DNA of 64,000 bases from an uncultured Bacilli bacterium (GCA_934162125.1 CAKPHU010000004.1:109916-173915); one strand, 5' to 3'; shown: positions 32,931 to 41,103, counted from the stretch's first letter. Notes: a model not told the origin generated them from the letters alone. Made by a program: numbers and translations.

Positions 32931-34018
32931 TGAGAAAAGAAGTATTTTATCCACCAATTGGAATTGCGCATGTAACTGATAAACTTAGTGATTTGATTTT
33001 GTATAAGTACAAAAATCAAAAAAAGATAATAATAAACACTTCAGCACAACCAAATAGTAGTCCACACCTAGGAACTATAACAACACTTATGACAGCTTTT
33101 GCATTAGCAAGTAAAATTAGAGACGATTTGAAAGTAGAAACAGAAGTTCAATTTGATGAATTGGAAAATAGTCCAGCAGAAACAATAGAATATGATGAAG
33201 AAATTTATTATAAAGATCAACGACACAGTTTTTATCAACAAGAATCTAAAGAACAAATTAATATGAAAAGATTCAATGAAATTTTAGAAAAACTATCAGT
33301 TTTAGCCAATATTTCTTATTCTGTAAGAAGTTATAATGAATTTCAAAAAAATAGATATATAAGAAAATCGCTTATTAACATTGTAAATGACAAAGAATAT
33401 TTTAAAGAACTTTTATTTCCATCAGCATCAGATTTACATATTAGAACAATATGTCCAACGTGTGGCCTTGGCAAAAAAACTATAAGAAAATTAGAAGAAA
33501 AACATAATAGAAATGAGTTGATTTTAAATGGGCACTGTCCAATACATGGTTTATATGAGATAAAAGTTACAGAAGAAAACGAAGAATATGTGGATATAAA
33601 TACTCAATTTAGAGATTTAACCAAAGGGGTAGCAATGCTAGAAGAAGATAAGGAAAACAATACTCTAACAATTATGTTAGATGGTGGAGATTGGTCTGGT
33701 ATTTGGGCCCAAAGAATGCATACTGAAGGACTTATTAGATTAGGTTATTACGAATTTCCAATAAGGTTTTTCTCACCAGTTATCCTAGATTGGTCCGGGG
33801 CTAAGTTCTCAAAAAGTTTATATTTAAAAAACGATGCCTATAAAGATATTAATGGAGCATTTGTTAATTATGATAGTTTTATAAAATGCTATGGAGATAA
33901 AGGGATTAATATATTATGGAATGAAGTGAATAATTGGGTAGAAGACCCTAAAAAATTTTTTAGGAATTATTCGGTAGATTATTTTCAAATGATTATGGAG
34001 GAAAATAATAATGAATAA
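32930..34018 (+). CDS. Stand-alone class I aminoacyl-tRNA synthetase-like enzyme
   Basis: A 362-residue protein with the class I signatures: HLGT at 46-49 in AQPNSSPHLGTI, and KFSKS at 292-296 in GAKFSKSLYLK, for ATP binding and adenylate formation. A zinc-ribbon-like insert (CPTC at 175-178, CPIH at 203-206) and DGGDWSGIWAQRMHTEGL precede the second motif, recalling class I lysyl-tRNA synthetases. There is no room for an anticodon-binding domain. It starts on the last base of the glycosylase stop and overlaps speD by 8 bp. It probably activates an amino acid for a small molecule or carrier. Substrate unknown. Confidence 0.7.
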   Translation: MRKEVFYPPIGIAHVTDKLSDLILYKYKNQKKIIINTSAQPNSSPHLGTITTLMTAFALASKIRDDLKVETEVQFDELENSPAETIEYDEEIYYKDQRHSFYQQESKEQINMKRFNEILEKLSVLANISYSVRSYNEFQKNRYIRKSLINIVNDKEYFKELLFPSASDLHIRTICPTCGLGKKTIRKLEEKHNRNELILNGHCPIHGLYEIKVTEENEEYVDINTQFRDLTKGVAMLEEDKENNTLTIMLDGGDWSGIWAQRMHTEGLIRLGYYEFPIRFFSPVILDWSGAKFSKSLYLKNDAYKDINGAFVNYDSFIKCYGDKGINILWNEVNNWVEDPKKFFRNYSVDYFQMIMEENNNE

Positions 34019-34373
34019 TATTTTGGGAGTACATTATTTATTAGACTTTTATAATTGTAATAATGACTATTTGGTATCGGTTTCTAAAATAAAAAAAGTG
34101 ATGCTAGAAGCAGGAAAAATTGGAAAATTTAATGTTGTGAAAAGCTGCTTTCATCAATTTGAACCATATGGTGTTAGTGGGGTATTAGTATTAAAAGAAT
34201 CTCATTTTACAATTCATACATGGCCAGAATATCAGTATGCAGCTATCGATATATTTTTATGTGATACAAATATTAATATTGATAATGTGCTAACATATTT
34301 GTGTGATATTCTTTCAACAAACAAATATAAAATGAGAACAATTAATCGTGGAGTTATTCAAATTACAACTTAG
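34011..34373 (+). CDS. SpeD-like pyruvoyl decarboxylase
   Basis: A 120-residue protein of the bacterial class 1b S-adenosylmethionine decarboxylase family. KESHFTIHTWPE contains the Glu63-Ser64 self-cleavage site that makes the pyruvoyl cofactor. His69 and Cys84 (DIFLCD) match the processing and proton-donor residues of characterised enzymes. The family makes decarboxylated SAM, and some homologues decarboxylate arginine or ornithine. No spermidine synthase or other polyamine gene is nearby. It closes the overlapping operon and is followed by a terminator. Confidence 0.88.
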   Translation: MNNILGVHYLLDFYNCNNDYLVSVSKIKKVMLEAGKIGKFNVVKSCFHQFEPYGVSGVLVLKESHFTIHTWPEYQYAAIDIFLCDTNINIDNVLTYLCDILSTNKYKMRTINRGVIQITT

Positions 34374-34390
34374 ACATTTAATAAAATATA

Positions 34391-34425
34391 AAAACCCAGT
34401 TGAGTACAGAACCAAACTGGGTTTT
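34391..34425. terminator. Terminator at the right end of the island operon
   Basis: AAAACCCAGTT/AACTGGGTTTT perfect 11-bp stem with a 13-base loop. It has a T-run on both strands, so it can act in both directions. Confidence 0.9.
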
Positions 34426-34441
34426 AAATAATACTTTTTTA

Positions 34442-34462
34442 GTGTCTACTTTTTATTGACAC
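34442..34462. repeat. Short inverted repeat near the island's right end
   Basis: GTGTC/GACAC flank TACTTTTTATT. It resembles the ends of some insertion sequences, but no partner end or transposase is seen. From 34463 to 34597 I see no gene, only AT-rich sequence. Confidence 0.35.
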
Positions 34463-34597
34463 CTTCAGTTAATTCTTGCTTTTTAAATATTTACTTTGAT
34501 ATAGACAGTATGCCACACAAATTATCTGACTATAAGTGTTCATATGATATAGAATATAAAATGTAAATAAAATAGTGTGGTTAAAATTACAATAAAG

Positions 34598-34732
34598 AAG
34601 ATAGTATTCTTACTATCTTTTAAGTTGCAAAAGTCTTATAAATTTATTATAATATGCTTCTAATAAAAGGGAGGTGTTTTGATGGGAAACTTTATTAAAA
34701 AAATAGAAATTTATTCACCAAAAATATTAAGT
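34598..34732 (+). repeat. Right copy of the 135-bp direct repeat
   Basis: It matches 26276-26410 with about three mismatches. In this copy the phosphoesterase reading frame continues intact, so the right copy is the functional gene start. Confidence 0.9.
34625..34653 (+). promoter_or_regulatory. Phosphoesterase promoter
   Basis: TTGCAA at 34625-34630 and TATAAT at 34648-34653, 17 bp apart, followed by GGGAGGTG before the ATG at 34682. Confidence 0.75.
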
Positions 34733-35560
34733 AGTAAAAAAGTATTTACATTATCTGATATTCATAGAACAAATAAAACAGGTACAACACCAGGGCTTGT
34801 TCATTTAAGTATGCTTGAAAAAGAATTGTCACCAGAAATAGATGACATTGATTTTATGCTTATACCAGGTGATATTATAAATGATACAGAAGATTTAAAA
34901 GATCGTACTTTCAAAAAAACTTTAATCTTTGAATTAGAAACTTTAACTCAAGGAAAACCAACCTTTATCTCATATGGTAATCATGATCAAATGACAAGAG
35001 ATAGTTTAAATGTCTGGAGAGAAAGTTCTAGAAGAAAGTTAAAAGAAGCACTAAGACCTCTTCCTAATGTAAGAGTATTAGAAAACTCAGAAATACAAGA
35101 CTTTAAAGAAGTATCGATATCAGCATTTTCACCTACATATTCTTACTATGAACTAGAAAGAGAAAATGAGACAGCATATGTTACTGAATTTTTTCAAGGA
35201 ATGAACGCTAATATTTTTAATTCAACACAATATAATATCCTCTTAACACACACTTCCAGTTCACTAATTAGTTTACTAAGAAATCAGGTTAATCTTCTAA
35301 AAACAAATCCAGATCTAGTAGTCTCAGGACACATGCATAATGGCTTAATTCCTTTATTTAAAAATGCTGGTCTAATATCGCCATCACGTGAACTATTTCC
35401 AAAATATGCTCATGGTGTTGTAGAAGAAAATGAAACAACAGTTATTATAAATGGAGCGGTAAACACAAGAGTAGAAGCGCCAACTTTAAATAACTTTTTT
35501 AAACCTGAAGCTAGTATAATTATTCTAAATCCAGCTCCTCAAAAGGTAAAGAAAAAATAA
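34682..35560 (+). CDS. Calcineurin-like metallophosphoesterase
   Basis: A 292-residue protein with the binuclear metal-site motifs in order: LSDIHR, IPGDIIND, SYGNHDQ, LLTHTSSS and VSGHMHNG. The metal-dependent phosphoesterase fold is secure. The substrate is unknown, and an ICC/YkuE-like role is possible. A membrane segment is not evident, and the tail is Lys-rich. The first codons and promoter are duplicated at 26276-26410. Before the island arrived this gene presumably followed the PgeF-like gene at 25506. Confidence 0.85.
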   Translation: MGNFIKKIEIYSPKILSSKKVFTLSDIHRTNKTGTTPGLVHLSMLEKELSPEIDDIDFMLIPGDIINDTEDLKDRTFKKTLIFELETLTQGKPTFISYGNHDQMTRDSLNVWRESSRRKLKEALRPLPNVRVLENSEIQDFKEVSISAFSPTYSYYELERENETAYVTEFFQGMNANIFNSTQYNILLTHTSSSLISLLRNQVNLLKTNPDLVVSGHMHNGLIPLFKNAGLISPSRELFPKYAHGVVEENETTVIINGAVNTRVEAPTLNNFFKPEASIIILNPAPQKVKKK

Positions 35561-35570
35561 TTAAAAGATA

Positions 35571-35599
35571 TAGACAAATTTACCTACATTTGTTATAAT
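35571..35599 (+). promoter_or_regulatory. rpsF operon promoter
   Basis: TAGACA at 35571-35576 and a perfect TATAAT at 35594-35599, 17 bp apart. Confidence 0.75.
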
Positions 35600-35605
35600 A
35601 CATGC

Positions 35606-35660
35606 GAGTATTTAAAATACTCCTTGCTGCATTTTGCAGCCGAATAGTCCAAAAGGAGGT
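35606..35660 (+). promoter_or_regulatory. Structured rpsF leader, candidate S6:S18 regulatory RNA
   Basis: Two consecutive hairpins, GAGTATT/AATACTC and GCTGC/GCAGC, are followed directly by CCGAA and then the AAAAGGAGGTG ribosome site. Bacterial rpsF leaders commonly carry a CCG-containing structure bound by S6:S18 for feedback. Position and the CCG support this, but I could not confirm the consensus fold. Confidence 0.5.
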
Positions 35661-35668
35661 GTCATATA

Positions 35669-35956
35669 ATGAATAAATATGAAGTTATGTTTATTGTAAG
35701 ACCAGACATGGAAGAAGCAGAAATTACTAAAGTTGCTGCTGAAATGAAAAAAGTTTTATCTGATAAGGGTGCTAAAAACTTAGAAGAAAAAGCTATGGGT
35801 CAAAAAGAATTAGCTTATGAAATCAATAAATTCACAACTGGATACTATTTCCTATTCACATTCGAAGCAGGAAAAGAAGCAGTTACTGAATTTGATCGTG
35901 TTGCTAGAATTAATGAAAGCTTACTTCGTCATCTAGTTGTAAAAGTAGAAGACTAA
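35669..35956 (+). CDS. rpsF: 30S ribosomal protein S6
   Basis: A small-subunit protein that pairs with S18 on the platform. The 95-residue length is normal. MNKYEVMFIVRPDMEEAEI at the start, MGQKELAYEINKFTTGYYF and the end SLLRHLVVKVED are typical. AAAAGGAGGTG lies upstream. It is first in the rpsF-ssb-rpsR operon. Confidence 0.98.
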   Translation: MNKYEVMFIVRPDMEEAEITKVAAEMKKVLSDKGAKNLEEKAMGQKELAYEINKFTTGYYFLFTFEAGKEAVTEFDRVARINESLLRHLVVKVED

Positions 35957-35972
35957 GAGAAAGAGGTATCAA

Positions 35973-36449
35973 ATGAACAAAGTATTTTTAATAGGAAGAT
36001 TAACAAGAGATCCAGAATTAAGATATACAGGAAGTAACATTCCCGTTGCTACATTTTCTCTAGCTGTAAACAGACCTTTTACTGCACAATCAGGTGAAAG
36101 AGAAGCTGACTTTATTAATATTGTAGTTTGGAGAAAACAAGCAGAAAACGTTAAAAATTATTTAACACAAGGCAGCCAAGTAGCAATAGAAGGCCGTATT
36201 CAAATAAGAAATTATGATGATAACAACGGTCAAAAGAGATATGTTACTGAAGTTATTGCTGACAATGTAGAATTCTTAGGATCAAAAGCTTCCTCAAATA
36301 ATTCTAATAATACAGGATCATCAAACAATGGTCCAACACCTTACGATTTTGGTAATGCACCAGAACCAAAAGGAACAGATGTAGAAAGTAATCCATTCGC
36401 TGATTTCGGTTCAAGTATCGAAATAAGTGATGATGAATTACCATTCTAA
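35973..36449 (+). CDS. ssb: Single-stranded DNA-binding protein
   Basis: SSB coats single-stranded DNA and recruits repair and replication proteins. It has 158 residues. The OB fold covers about 1-105 (MNKVFLIGRLTRDPELRYTG, ADFINIVVWRKQAENVKNYL). A flexible Asn/Ser/Gly/Pro linker follows, and the conserved acidic tip DDELPF binds partner proteins. It lies between rpsF and rpsR with short spacers, as in B. subtilis. Confidence 0.98.
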   Translation: MNKVFLIGRLTRDPELRYTGSNIPVATFSLAVNRPFTAQSGEREADFINIVVWRKQAENVKNYLTQGSQVAIEGRIQIRNYDDNNGQKRYVTEVIADNVEFLGSKASSNNSNNTGSSNNGPTPYDFGNAPEPKGTDVESNPFADFGSSIEISDDELPF

Positions 36450-36465
36450 AAAGGAGGAATGAAGA

Positions 36466-36684
36466 ATGGCAGAATTTAACGGTCACAGAAAGAAAAAAGT
36501 ATGTATGATGTGTGCTGGTAAAAAAATTAATTATAAAGATCCAGAAACATTAAGAAGATATACAAATGAAAAAGGTAAAATTGTTCCAAGAAGAGTAACT
36601 GGAACTTGTGCCTTACATCAAAGACATGTTGCTAGAGAAGTTAAAAGAGCTCGTGCAATCGCTTTAATGCCTTATACTAGATAA
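36466..36684 (+). CDS. rpsR: 30S ribosomal protein S18
   Basis: A 72-residue S18. It keeps a CxxC pair (VCMMCAGKK) and a later CALHQRH, suggesting the zinc-binding form of S18. The core YKDPETLRRYTNEKGKI.PRR is typical. AAAGGAGGA precedes the ATG. A strong terminator follows. Confidence 0.98.
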   Translation: MAEFNGHRKKKVCMMCAGKKINYKDPETLRRYTNEKGKIVPRRVTGTCALHQRHVAREVKRARAIALMPYTR

Positions 36685-36690
36685 TTATCT

Positions 36691-36719
36691 GCATACGCCA
36701 AGCGTATGCTTTTTCTTTT
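36691..36719 (+). terminator. Terminator of rpsF-ssb-rpsR
   Basis: GCATACGC/GCGTATGC 8-bp stem, CAA loop, then TTTTTCTTTT. Confidence 0.92.
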
Positions 36720-36730
36720 CTAAAAGAAAT

Positions 36731-36759
36731 TAGACAAAAGAGTTAAATTATTATATAAT
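36731..36759 (+). promoter_or_regulatory. Promoter of the gdpP-like operon
   Basis: TAGACA at 36731-36736 and TATAAT at 36754-36759, 17 bp apart. AGGAGGAG lies before the ATG at 36788. Confidence 0.75.
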
Positions 36760-36787
36760 AAAGATGATTATTTAGCAGGAGGAGATT

Positions 36788-37777
36788 ATGGGAATTTTAA
36801 AGAAGAGAAGGGAATTTAATAAAGCTATTAGAAAATCAAAGACAGTATTCTTAATGGCACATAAAGGACTTGATTTAGATGCTTTAGGAAGTTGTATAGG
36901 ACTAAATACAATTCTTACTCATAAGAAGAAAGAATGTTATATAATAGTTGATGATAAAAATCATGAGCTTGGTGTAGAAAAAGTCCTAAAAGAACTAGAA
37001 GGTTGTATTCACATTATTAAAAGTGAGGATATTGAAAAATATTTAAACCCTAGAGAAGATAAAAATCTTTTAATCGTTTTAGATACTAATAAACCAGAAT
37101 TAGTTCAAAGTAAAGAACTCCTAAAAAAGATAAAAAATAAAATGGTTATTGATCATCATGATATAGGTAAATCAACAATTACAGATGCCTTAGTAATTAA
37201 TGATGATAATACTTCAAGTACCTGTGAAATGATTACTGAACTAATTGAATTCTATGATATTGATATTGAACCATATTATGCGACAGTATTACTATCAGGA
37301 ATAGTTTTAGACACCAATAACTTTACTTTAAAAACAACAAATAATACTTACTATGCTGCCTATTACTTAGCAAGTTTGGGAGCAAGTGCTAAAAAAGTTC
37401 AATACTTATTAAAACAAGATATTATGGAATACAAAGAAAGAGAAAAGCTAATGACAGGTATTGAAACAATAAATAATAAGATAGCCTTTACAAAGGCAAC
37501 TCCATATACTATCTATCGTAAAGAAGATTTAGCTAAAGTTGCAGATACTTTACTATTCTTCAATAACATAGAAGCATCTTTCGTTATAGGAAAAATAGGA
37601 AAAGACACAATTGGAATAAGTGCCCGTAGTTTAGGAAACTACAACATAAGTACTATTATGGCTAACCTAGGAGGCGGAGGAGATACCTACAATGGAGCCG
37701 CAACCTTTGATAATATGACTATCAGTAAAGTAGAACAACTACTAAAAAAAGAAATTGCTGATCAGGAGGTTGAATAA
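36788..37777 (+). CDS. DHH/DHHA1 phosphoesterase, domain-reduced GdpP
   Basis: A 329-residue protein at the gdpP position (before rplI-dnaB). GdpP (about 650 residues) breaks down c-di-AMP and has two membrane helices, a PAS domain, a degenerate GGDEF and then DHH/DHHA1. Only the last part is present: MAHKGLDLDALGS supplies the metal-binding His and Asp residues, VIDHHD is the DHH motif, and the DHHA1 region has MANLGGGGDTYNGAA, where the family usually has GGGGH. Hydrolysis of a cyclic dinucleotide or its linear product is plausible. The sensor half is missing. Confidence 0.8.
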   Translation: MGILKKRREFNKAIRKSKTVFLMAHKGLDLDALGSCIGLNTILTHKKKECYIIVDDKNHELGVEKVLKELEGCIHIIKSEDIEKYLNPREDKNLLIVLDTNKPELVQSKELLKKIKNKMVIDHHDIGKSTITDALVINDDNTSSTCEMITELIEFYDIDIEPYYATVLLSGIVLDTNNFTLKTTNNTYYAAYYLASLGASAKKVQYLLKQDIMEYKEREKLMTGIETINNKIAFTKATPYTIYRKEDLAKVADTLLFFNNIEASFVIGKIGKDTIGISARSLGNYNISTIMANLGGGGDTYNGAATFDNMTISKVEQLLKKEIADQEVE

Positions 37778-37778
37778 A

Positions 37779-38219
37779 ATGGAAGTAATTTTTATTAAAG
37801 ATTTAAAAAATCAAGGAAAAAAAGGTCAAATCAAAAACGTTAAAGACGGATATGGACAAAACTTTCTTATCAAAAATGGTTACGCCGTTTTAAAAACAAA
37901 AGAAAATCTAATGAAATTAGAACATGAACAAGCTAAAAAAACAGCTGCCGATTTAGAAAACAAAGCAGCAGCTCTTGAACTAAAAGAAAAATTAGCCAAA
38001 GTGGTTCTTGATTTTAAAGTTAAGACTGGTGAAGGCGATAAAGTATTTGGTAGTGTTAGTGTTAAACAAGTTCGTGATGAATTAACAAAACTAGGCTACA
38101 AAATAGAAAAGAATCAAATAGAACTTTTAACAAGTGCCGCTTCACTAGGCTTTCATGATGTGAAAATAGCACTTTATCCAGGCATAGATGCCATCATAAA
38201 AATACATTTAATAAAATAG
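37779..38219 (+). CDS. rplI: 50S ribosomal protein L9
   Basis: 146 residues. MEVIFIKDLKNQGKKGQIKNVKDGYGQNFLI is the L9 N-domain signature (given here as MEVIFIKDLKNQGKKG plus VKDGYGQNFL). A long connecting helix and C-terminal domain follow. The ATG at 37779 lies 7 bp after AGGAGGT. An in-frame start upstream overlaps the previous gene and lacks homology. It is coupled to the gdpP-like gene, and dnaB follows after 10 bp. Confidence 0.97.
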   Translation: MEVIFIKDLKNQGKKGQIKNVKDGYGQNFLIKNGYAVLKTKENLMKLEHEQAKKTAADLENKAAALELKEKLAKVVLDFKVKTGEGDKVFGSVSVKQVRDELTKLGYKIEKNQIELLTSAASLGFHDVKIALYPGIDAIIKIHLIK

Positions 38220-38229
38220 AGGTGATAAT

Positions 38230-39585
38230 ATGCCAGTTAAAGTAATGCCTAATGATCAAGATGCTGAACAATCAGTCTTAGGTGCTTGCTTTCTTTCACC
38301 ATATGCCTTAGAAAAAGCTATTGAAAACTTAACTCCAGAGTCATTCTATAATGAGAAAAATGCCAAAATATTCTCTGCAATGACGGAGTTAAATGAAAGT
38401 AAAACACCCATTGATATTACAACTATAACTAGTGAATTAAAAAGAAAAAATGAATTAAATGAAGTAGGTGGAGTAGAATATTTAACTGAAGTAGTTAACT
38501 TTGTTCCAACTGCTAGTAATGTAGATTATTATATTCAAACCGTAGAGGAAACAGCTTTATTACGTAGCTTAATAATTACTGCTACTGATATTGCCTCTGA
38601 AGGATATCGTACAGATGAAACAGTAAATGAAATATTAGATAATTCTGAAAAGAAAATTTTAAATATTGTTAAAAATCGTAAATCAAGCGAATTCAGAAGT
38701 ATTAAAGATGTTTTAGCAAAAACTCAAAACGATCTAGAACGTTTATCTGAAAACAAAGGTGAAATTACTGGACTTGCAACAGGCTGGTATGAATTTGACC
38801 GTCTAACTACTGGTCTTCATCCTAATGAATTAATAATTATTGCTGCACGTCCTGCTATGGGAAAAACAGCTTTTGCCTTAAATTTAGCTACTCATGCTGC
38901 AATGGAGCAAGATAAAAGTGTTGCCGTATTTAACTTAGAGATGAGTGCCGAGCAATTAGCACTTCGTATTATTTCATCTCTTGGCCAATTAGAAGGTTTC
39001 AAGTTAAGAACCGGTAATTTAATGAATAACGACTGGAAACGTATTAATGAAGCTATTTCTAGATTATCAAAGACAAACCTAGTAATTGATGATACACCAG
39101 GTATCACTATAGGAGAAATAAGAGCTAAATGTCGTCGTCTAGCTAGTAGTGAAAAAGGTCTAAGTTTAGTTGTAATCGACTACCTACAATTAATATCAGG
39201 TGGTAAAAACTATGGTGCTAATCGTCAACAAGAGGTATCAGACATTTCCAGAAGTTTAAAGACTTTAGCAATGGAACTAAATGTTCCAGTTATTGCTCTT
39301 TCTCAGTTATCTCGTAGCGTTGAAGGAAGAGAAGATAAACGACCATTAATGAGTGACTTAAGAGAGTCAGGCTCAATAGAACAAGATGCCGACATAGTTG
39401 CTTTCCTATATCGTGATGATTACTATAATAAATCAGAAAGAAGCGAAGATAATACTAGCTTAAGTGAATTAATAATTGGTAAACATCGTAATGGACCAAC
39501 CGCAACTATTGAATTACTATTTAAGAAAAACACATCAACATTTGTAAACTTAAGAAAGGAACAACCACAAACGGAGGGAAAATAG
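38230..39585 (+). CDS. dnaB: Replicative DNA helicase DnaB (DnaC of B. subtilis)
   Basis: A hexameric 5'-3' helicase at the replication fork. The 451-residue length is normal. The N-terminal primase-interacting domain starts at PNDQDAEQSVLGACFLSP. The RecA-like domain has Walker A AARPAMGKTAFALNLA, SVAVFNLEMSAEQL, Walker B LVVIDYLQLISGG and the arginine-finger region HRNGPTATIEL. The last base of its stop is the first base of the next GTG start. Confidence 0.98.
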   Translation: MPVKVMPNDQDAEQSVLGACFLSPYALEKAIENLTPESFYNEKNAKIFSAMTELNESKTPIDITTITSELKRKNELNEVGGVEYLTEVVNFVPTASNVDYYIQTVEETALLRSLIITATDIASEGYRTDETVNEILDNSEKKILNIVKNRKSSEFRSIKDVLAKTQNDLERLSENKGEITGLATGWYEFDRLTTGLHPNELIIIAARPAMGKTAFALNLATHAAMEQDKSVAVFNLEMSAEQLALRIISSLGQLEGFKLRTGNLMNNDWKRINEAISRLSKTNLVIDDTPGITIGEIRAKCRRLASSEKGLSLVVIDYLQLISGGKNYGANRQQEVSDISRSLKTLAMELNVPVIALSQLSRSVEGREDKRPLMSDLRESGSIEQDADIVAFLYRDDYYNKSERSEDNTSLSELIIGKHRNGPTATIELLFKKNTSTFVNLRKEQPQTEGK

Positions 39586-41102
39586 TGAAAAATAAAAAAA
39601 TTAAAATAATTTTATCAATATTACTAATATTTGCCTTTCTTCTAACTACTGGATTTACTACTAAACGATTGACCCCTAAAACAGTCTATCGAATTTATTT
39701 ACGTGGTGAATCACTAGGACAAATAACTTCAAAAAAAGAACTAGAAGATTATATCGATAAAAAACAAGAAGAAATCAAGAAAAAATATGGTGTAGATAAA
39801 GTTTATGTACCTTCAGATCTAGATATCGTAAAAGAAATTACCTACACAAATAAAATAACTTCAGTAGAAAAAATATATCAAAAGATAAAAGACATTTCTC
39901 CATTTACTATTAATGGATATGCCATTACGATCTCTGGTCTAGATTCCCAAGATGAAGAAGGTAAAACAGTCGAAGGTAAAAAACAAACTATTTACGTTCT
40001 AAATAAAGAAACATTTAGTGAAGCAGTAGATAGCGTTGTTAAATCATTTGTTAATGAAGACGACTATAATGCCTTTGCTTCTAAAAATCAAAAGAAAATT
40101 GAAGATACAGGTAAAATAATTGAAAAGATTTATATTGAAAATAGTATTACAATCAATCAACAAAGAATTCCCGTTAATAAAACTATTTATCAAGATCCAG
40201 ATATTCTAAGTCAATACTTATTATTCGGTTTCAAAGGTGTAAATCAAACTTATACCGTTGCCGCTGGAGATACAATTTCAAATATTGCTTTTAATCACAA
40301 AATATCAACAGAAGAACTTTTAATTTCTAATCCATCAATAGTTGATGAATCAAGTTTATTATACACAGGTCAAACTTTAAAACTTGGTGTTCTTGATCCT
40401 CAATTTAATGTTGTAGAACAAGATCACGTTGTCTTCCGTGAAGAAAAGAAATTCCAAACTGAAGTACGTTATGACGATAATCAATATGTTGGATATGAGA
40501 AAACTATTCAAGCAGGAGTTAATGGTGAAAATAGAGTTACTCAAAAAGTTTTAATTGTTAATGGTATTAGAAGTAGCTTAGTAACAGTAAGTACAGAAAC
40601 ATTAAAAGAGTCTATTAATGAAATAATAGTAAAAGGTACAAGAAGATCAGCACATATGAGTCCATATGGTACAGTAGTTCCAACATCAGGTGAATGGGGC
40701 TGGCCAGCATCATGTTCTTCTATCTCAAGTAACTTTGGTTACCGTTGGGGAGTATTACATGATGGTACTGATATTGCTGGTTGTGGTTATGGTTCAAATA
40801 TCTTTGCTGCTCAATCTGGTACAGTAGTTGAATCTAAGAAGAAAACAGGATACTACGCAGGTGGTTATGGTGATAATGGAGAATATATTATCATCGATCA
40901 CCATAATGGAATTTACACAATATATGCTCACATGTGTCCTGGTTGTCGTTATGTATCTGTTGGAGACCAGGTAGAAAAAGGTCAGGTAATTGGTGGTATG
41001 GGTCAAACAGGTGCCGCAACAGGAGTACATTTACACTATGGTATGTGGATAGGCTATCCTTATTATGGAGGAAGAGCGGTTAACGCTATGGACTACTACT
41101 AG
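39585..41102 (+). CDS. Secreted LysM-G5-M23 cell-wall peptidase
   Basis: A 505-residue secreted protein. A signal peptide or anchor covers about 4-24 (IKIILSILLIFAFLLTTGF). An uncharacterised N-terminal region leads to a LysM domain near 225-270 (YTVAAGDTISNIAFNHKIST), a G5-like domain and a C-terminal M23 domain with HDGTDIA and HLHYG zinc motifs. M23 enzymes cut peptidoglycan cross-links. The start is GTG after GGAGGG. It occupies the place of walRK-yycHI between dnaB and walJ. Confidence 0.88.
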   Translation: MKNKKIKIILSILLIFAFLLTTGFTTKRLTPKTVYRIYLRGESLGQITSKKELEDYIDKKQEEIKKKYGVDKVYVPSDLDIVKEITYTNKITSVEKIYQKIKDISPFTINGYAITISGLDSQDEEGKTVEGKKQTIYVLNKETFSEAVDSVVKSFVNEDDYNAFASKNQKKIEDTGKIIEKIYIENSITINQQRIPVNKTIYQDPDILSQYLLFGFKGVNQTYTVAAGDTISNIAFNHKISTEELLISNPSIVDESSLLYTGQTLKLGVLDPQFNVVEQDHVVFREEKKFQTEVRYDDNQYVGYEKTIQAGVNGENRVTQKVLIVNGIRSSLVTVSTETLKESINEIIVKGTRRSAHMSPYGTVVPTSGEWGWPASCSSISSNFGYRWGVLHDGTDIAGCGYGSNIFAAQSGTVVESKKKTGYYAGGYGDNGEYIIIDHHNGIYTIYAHMCPGCRYVSVGDQVEKGQVIGGMGQTGAATGVHLHYGMWIGYPYYGGRAVNAMDYY

Positions 41103-41103
41103 A

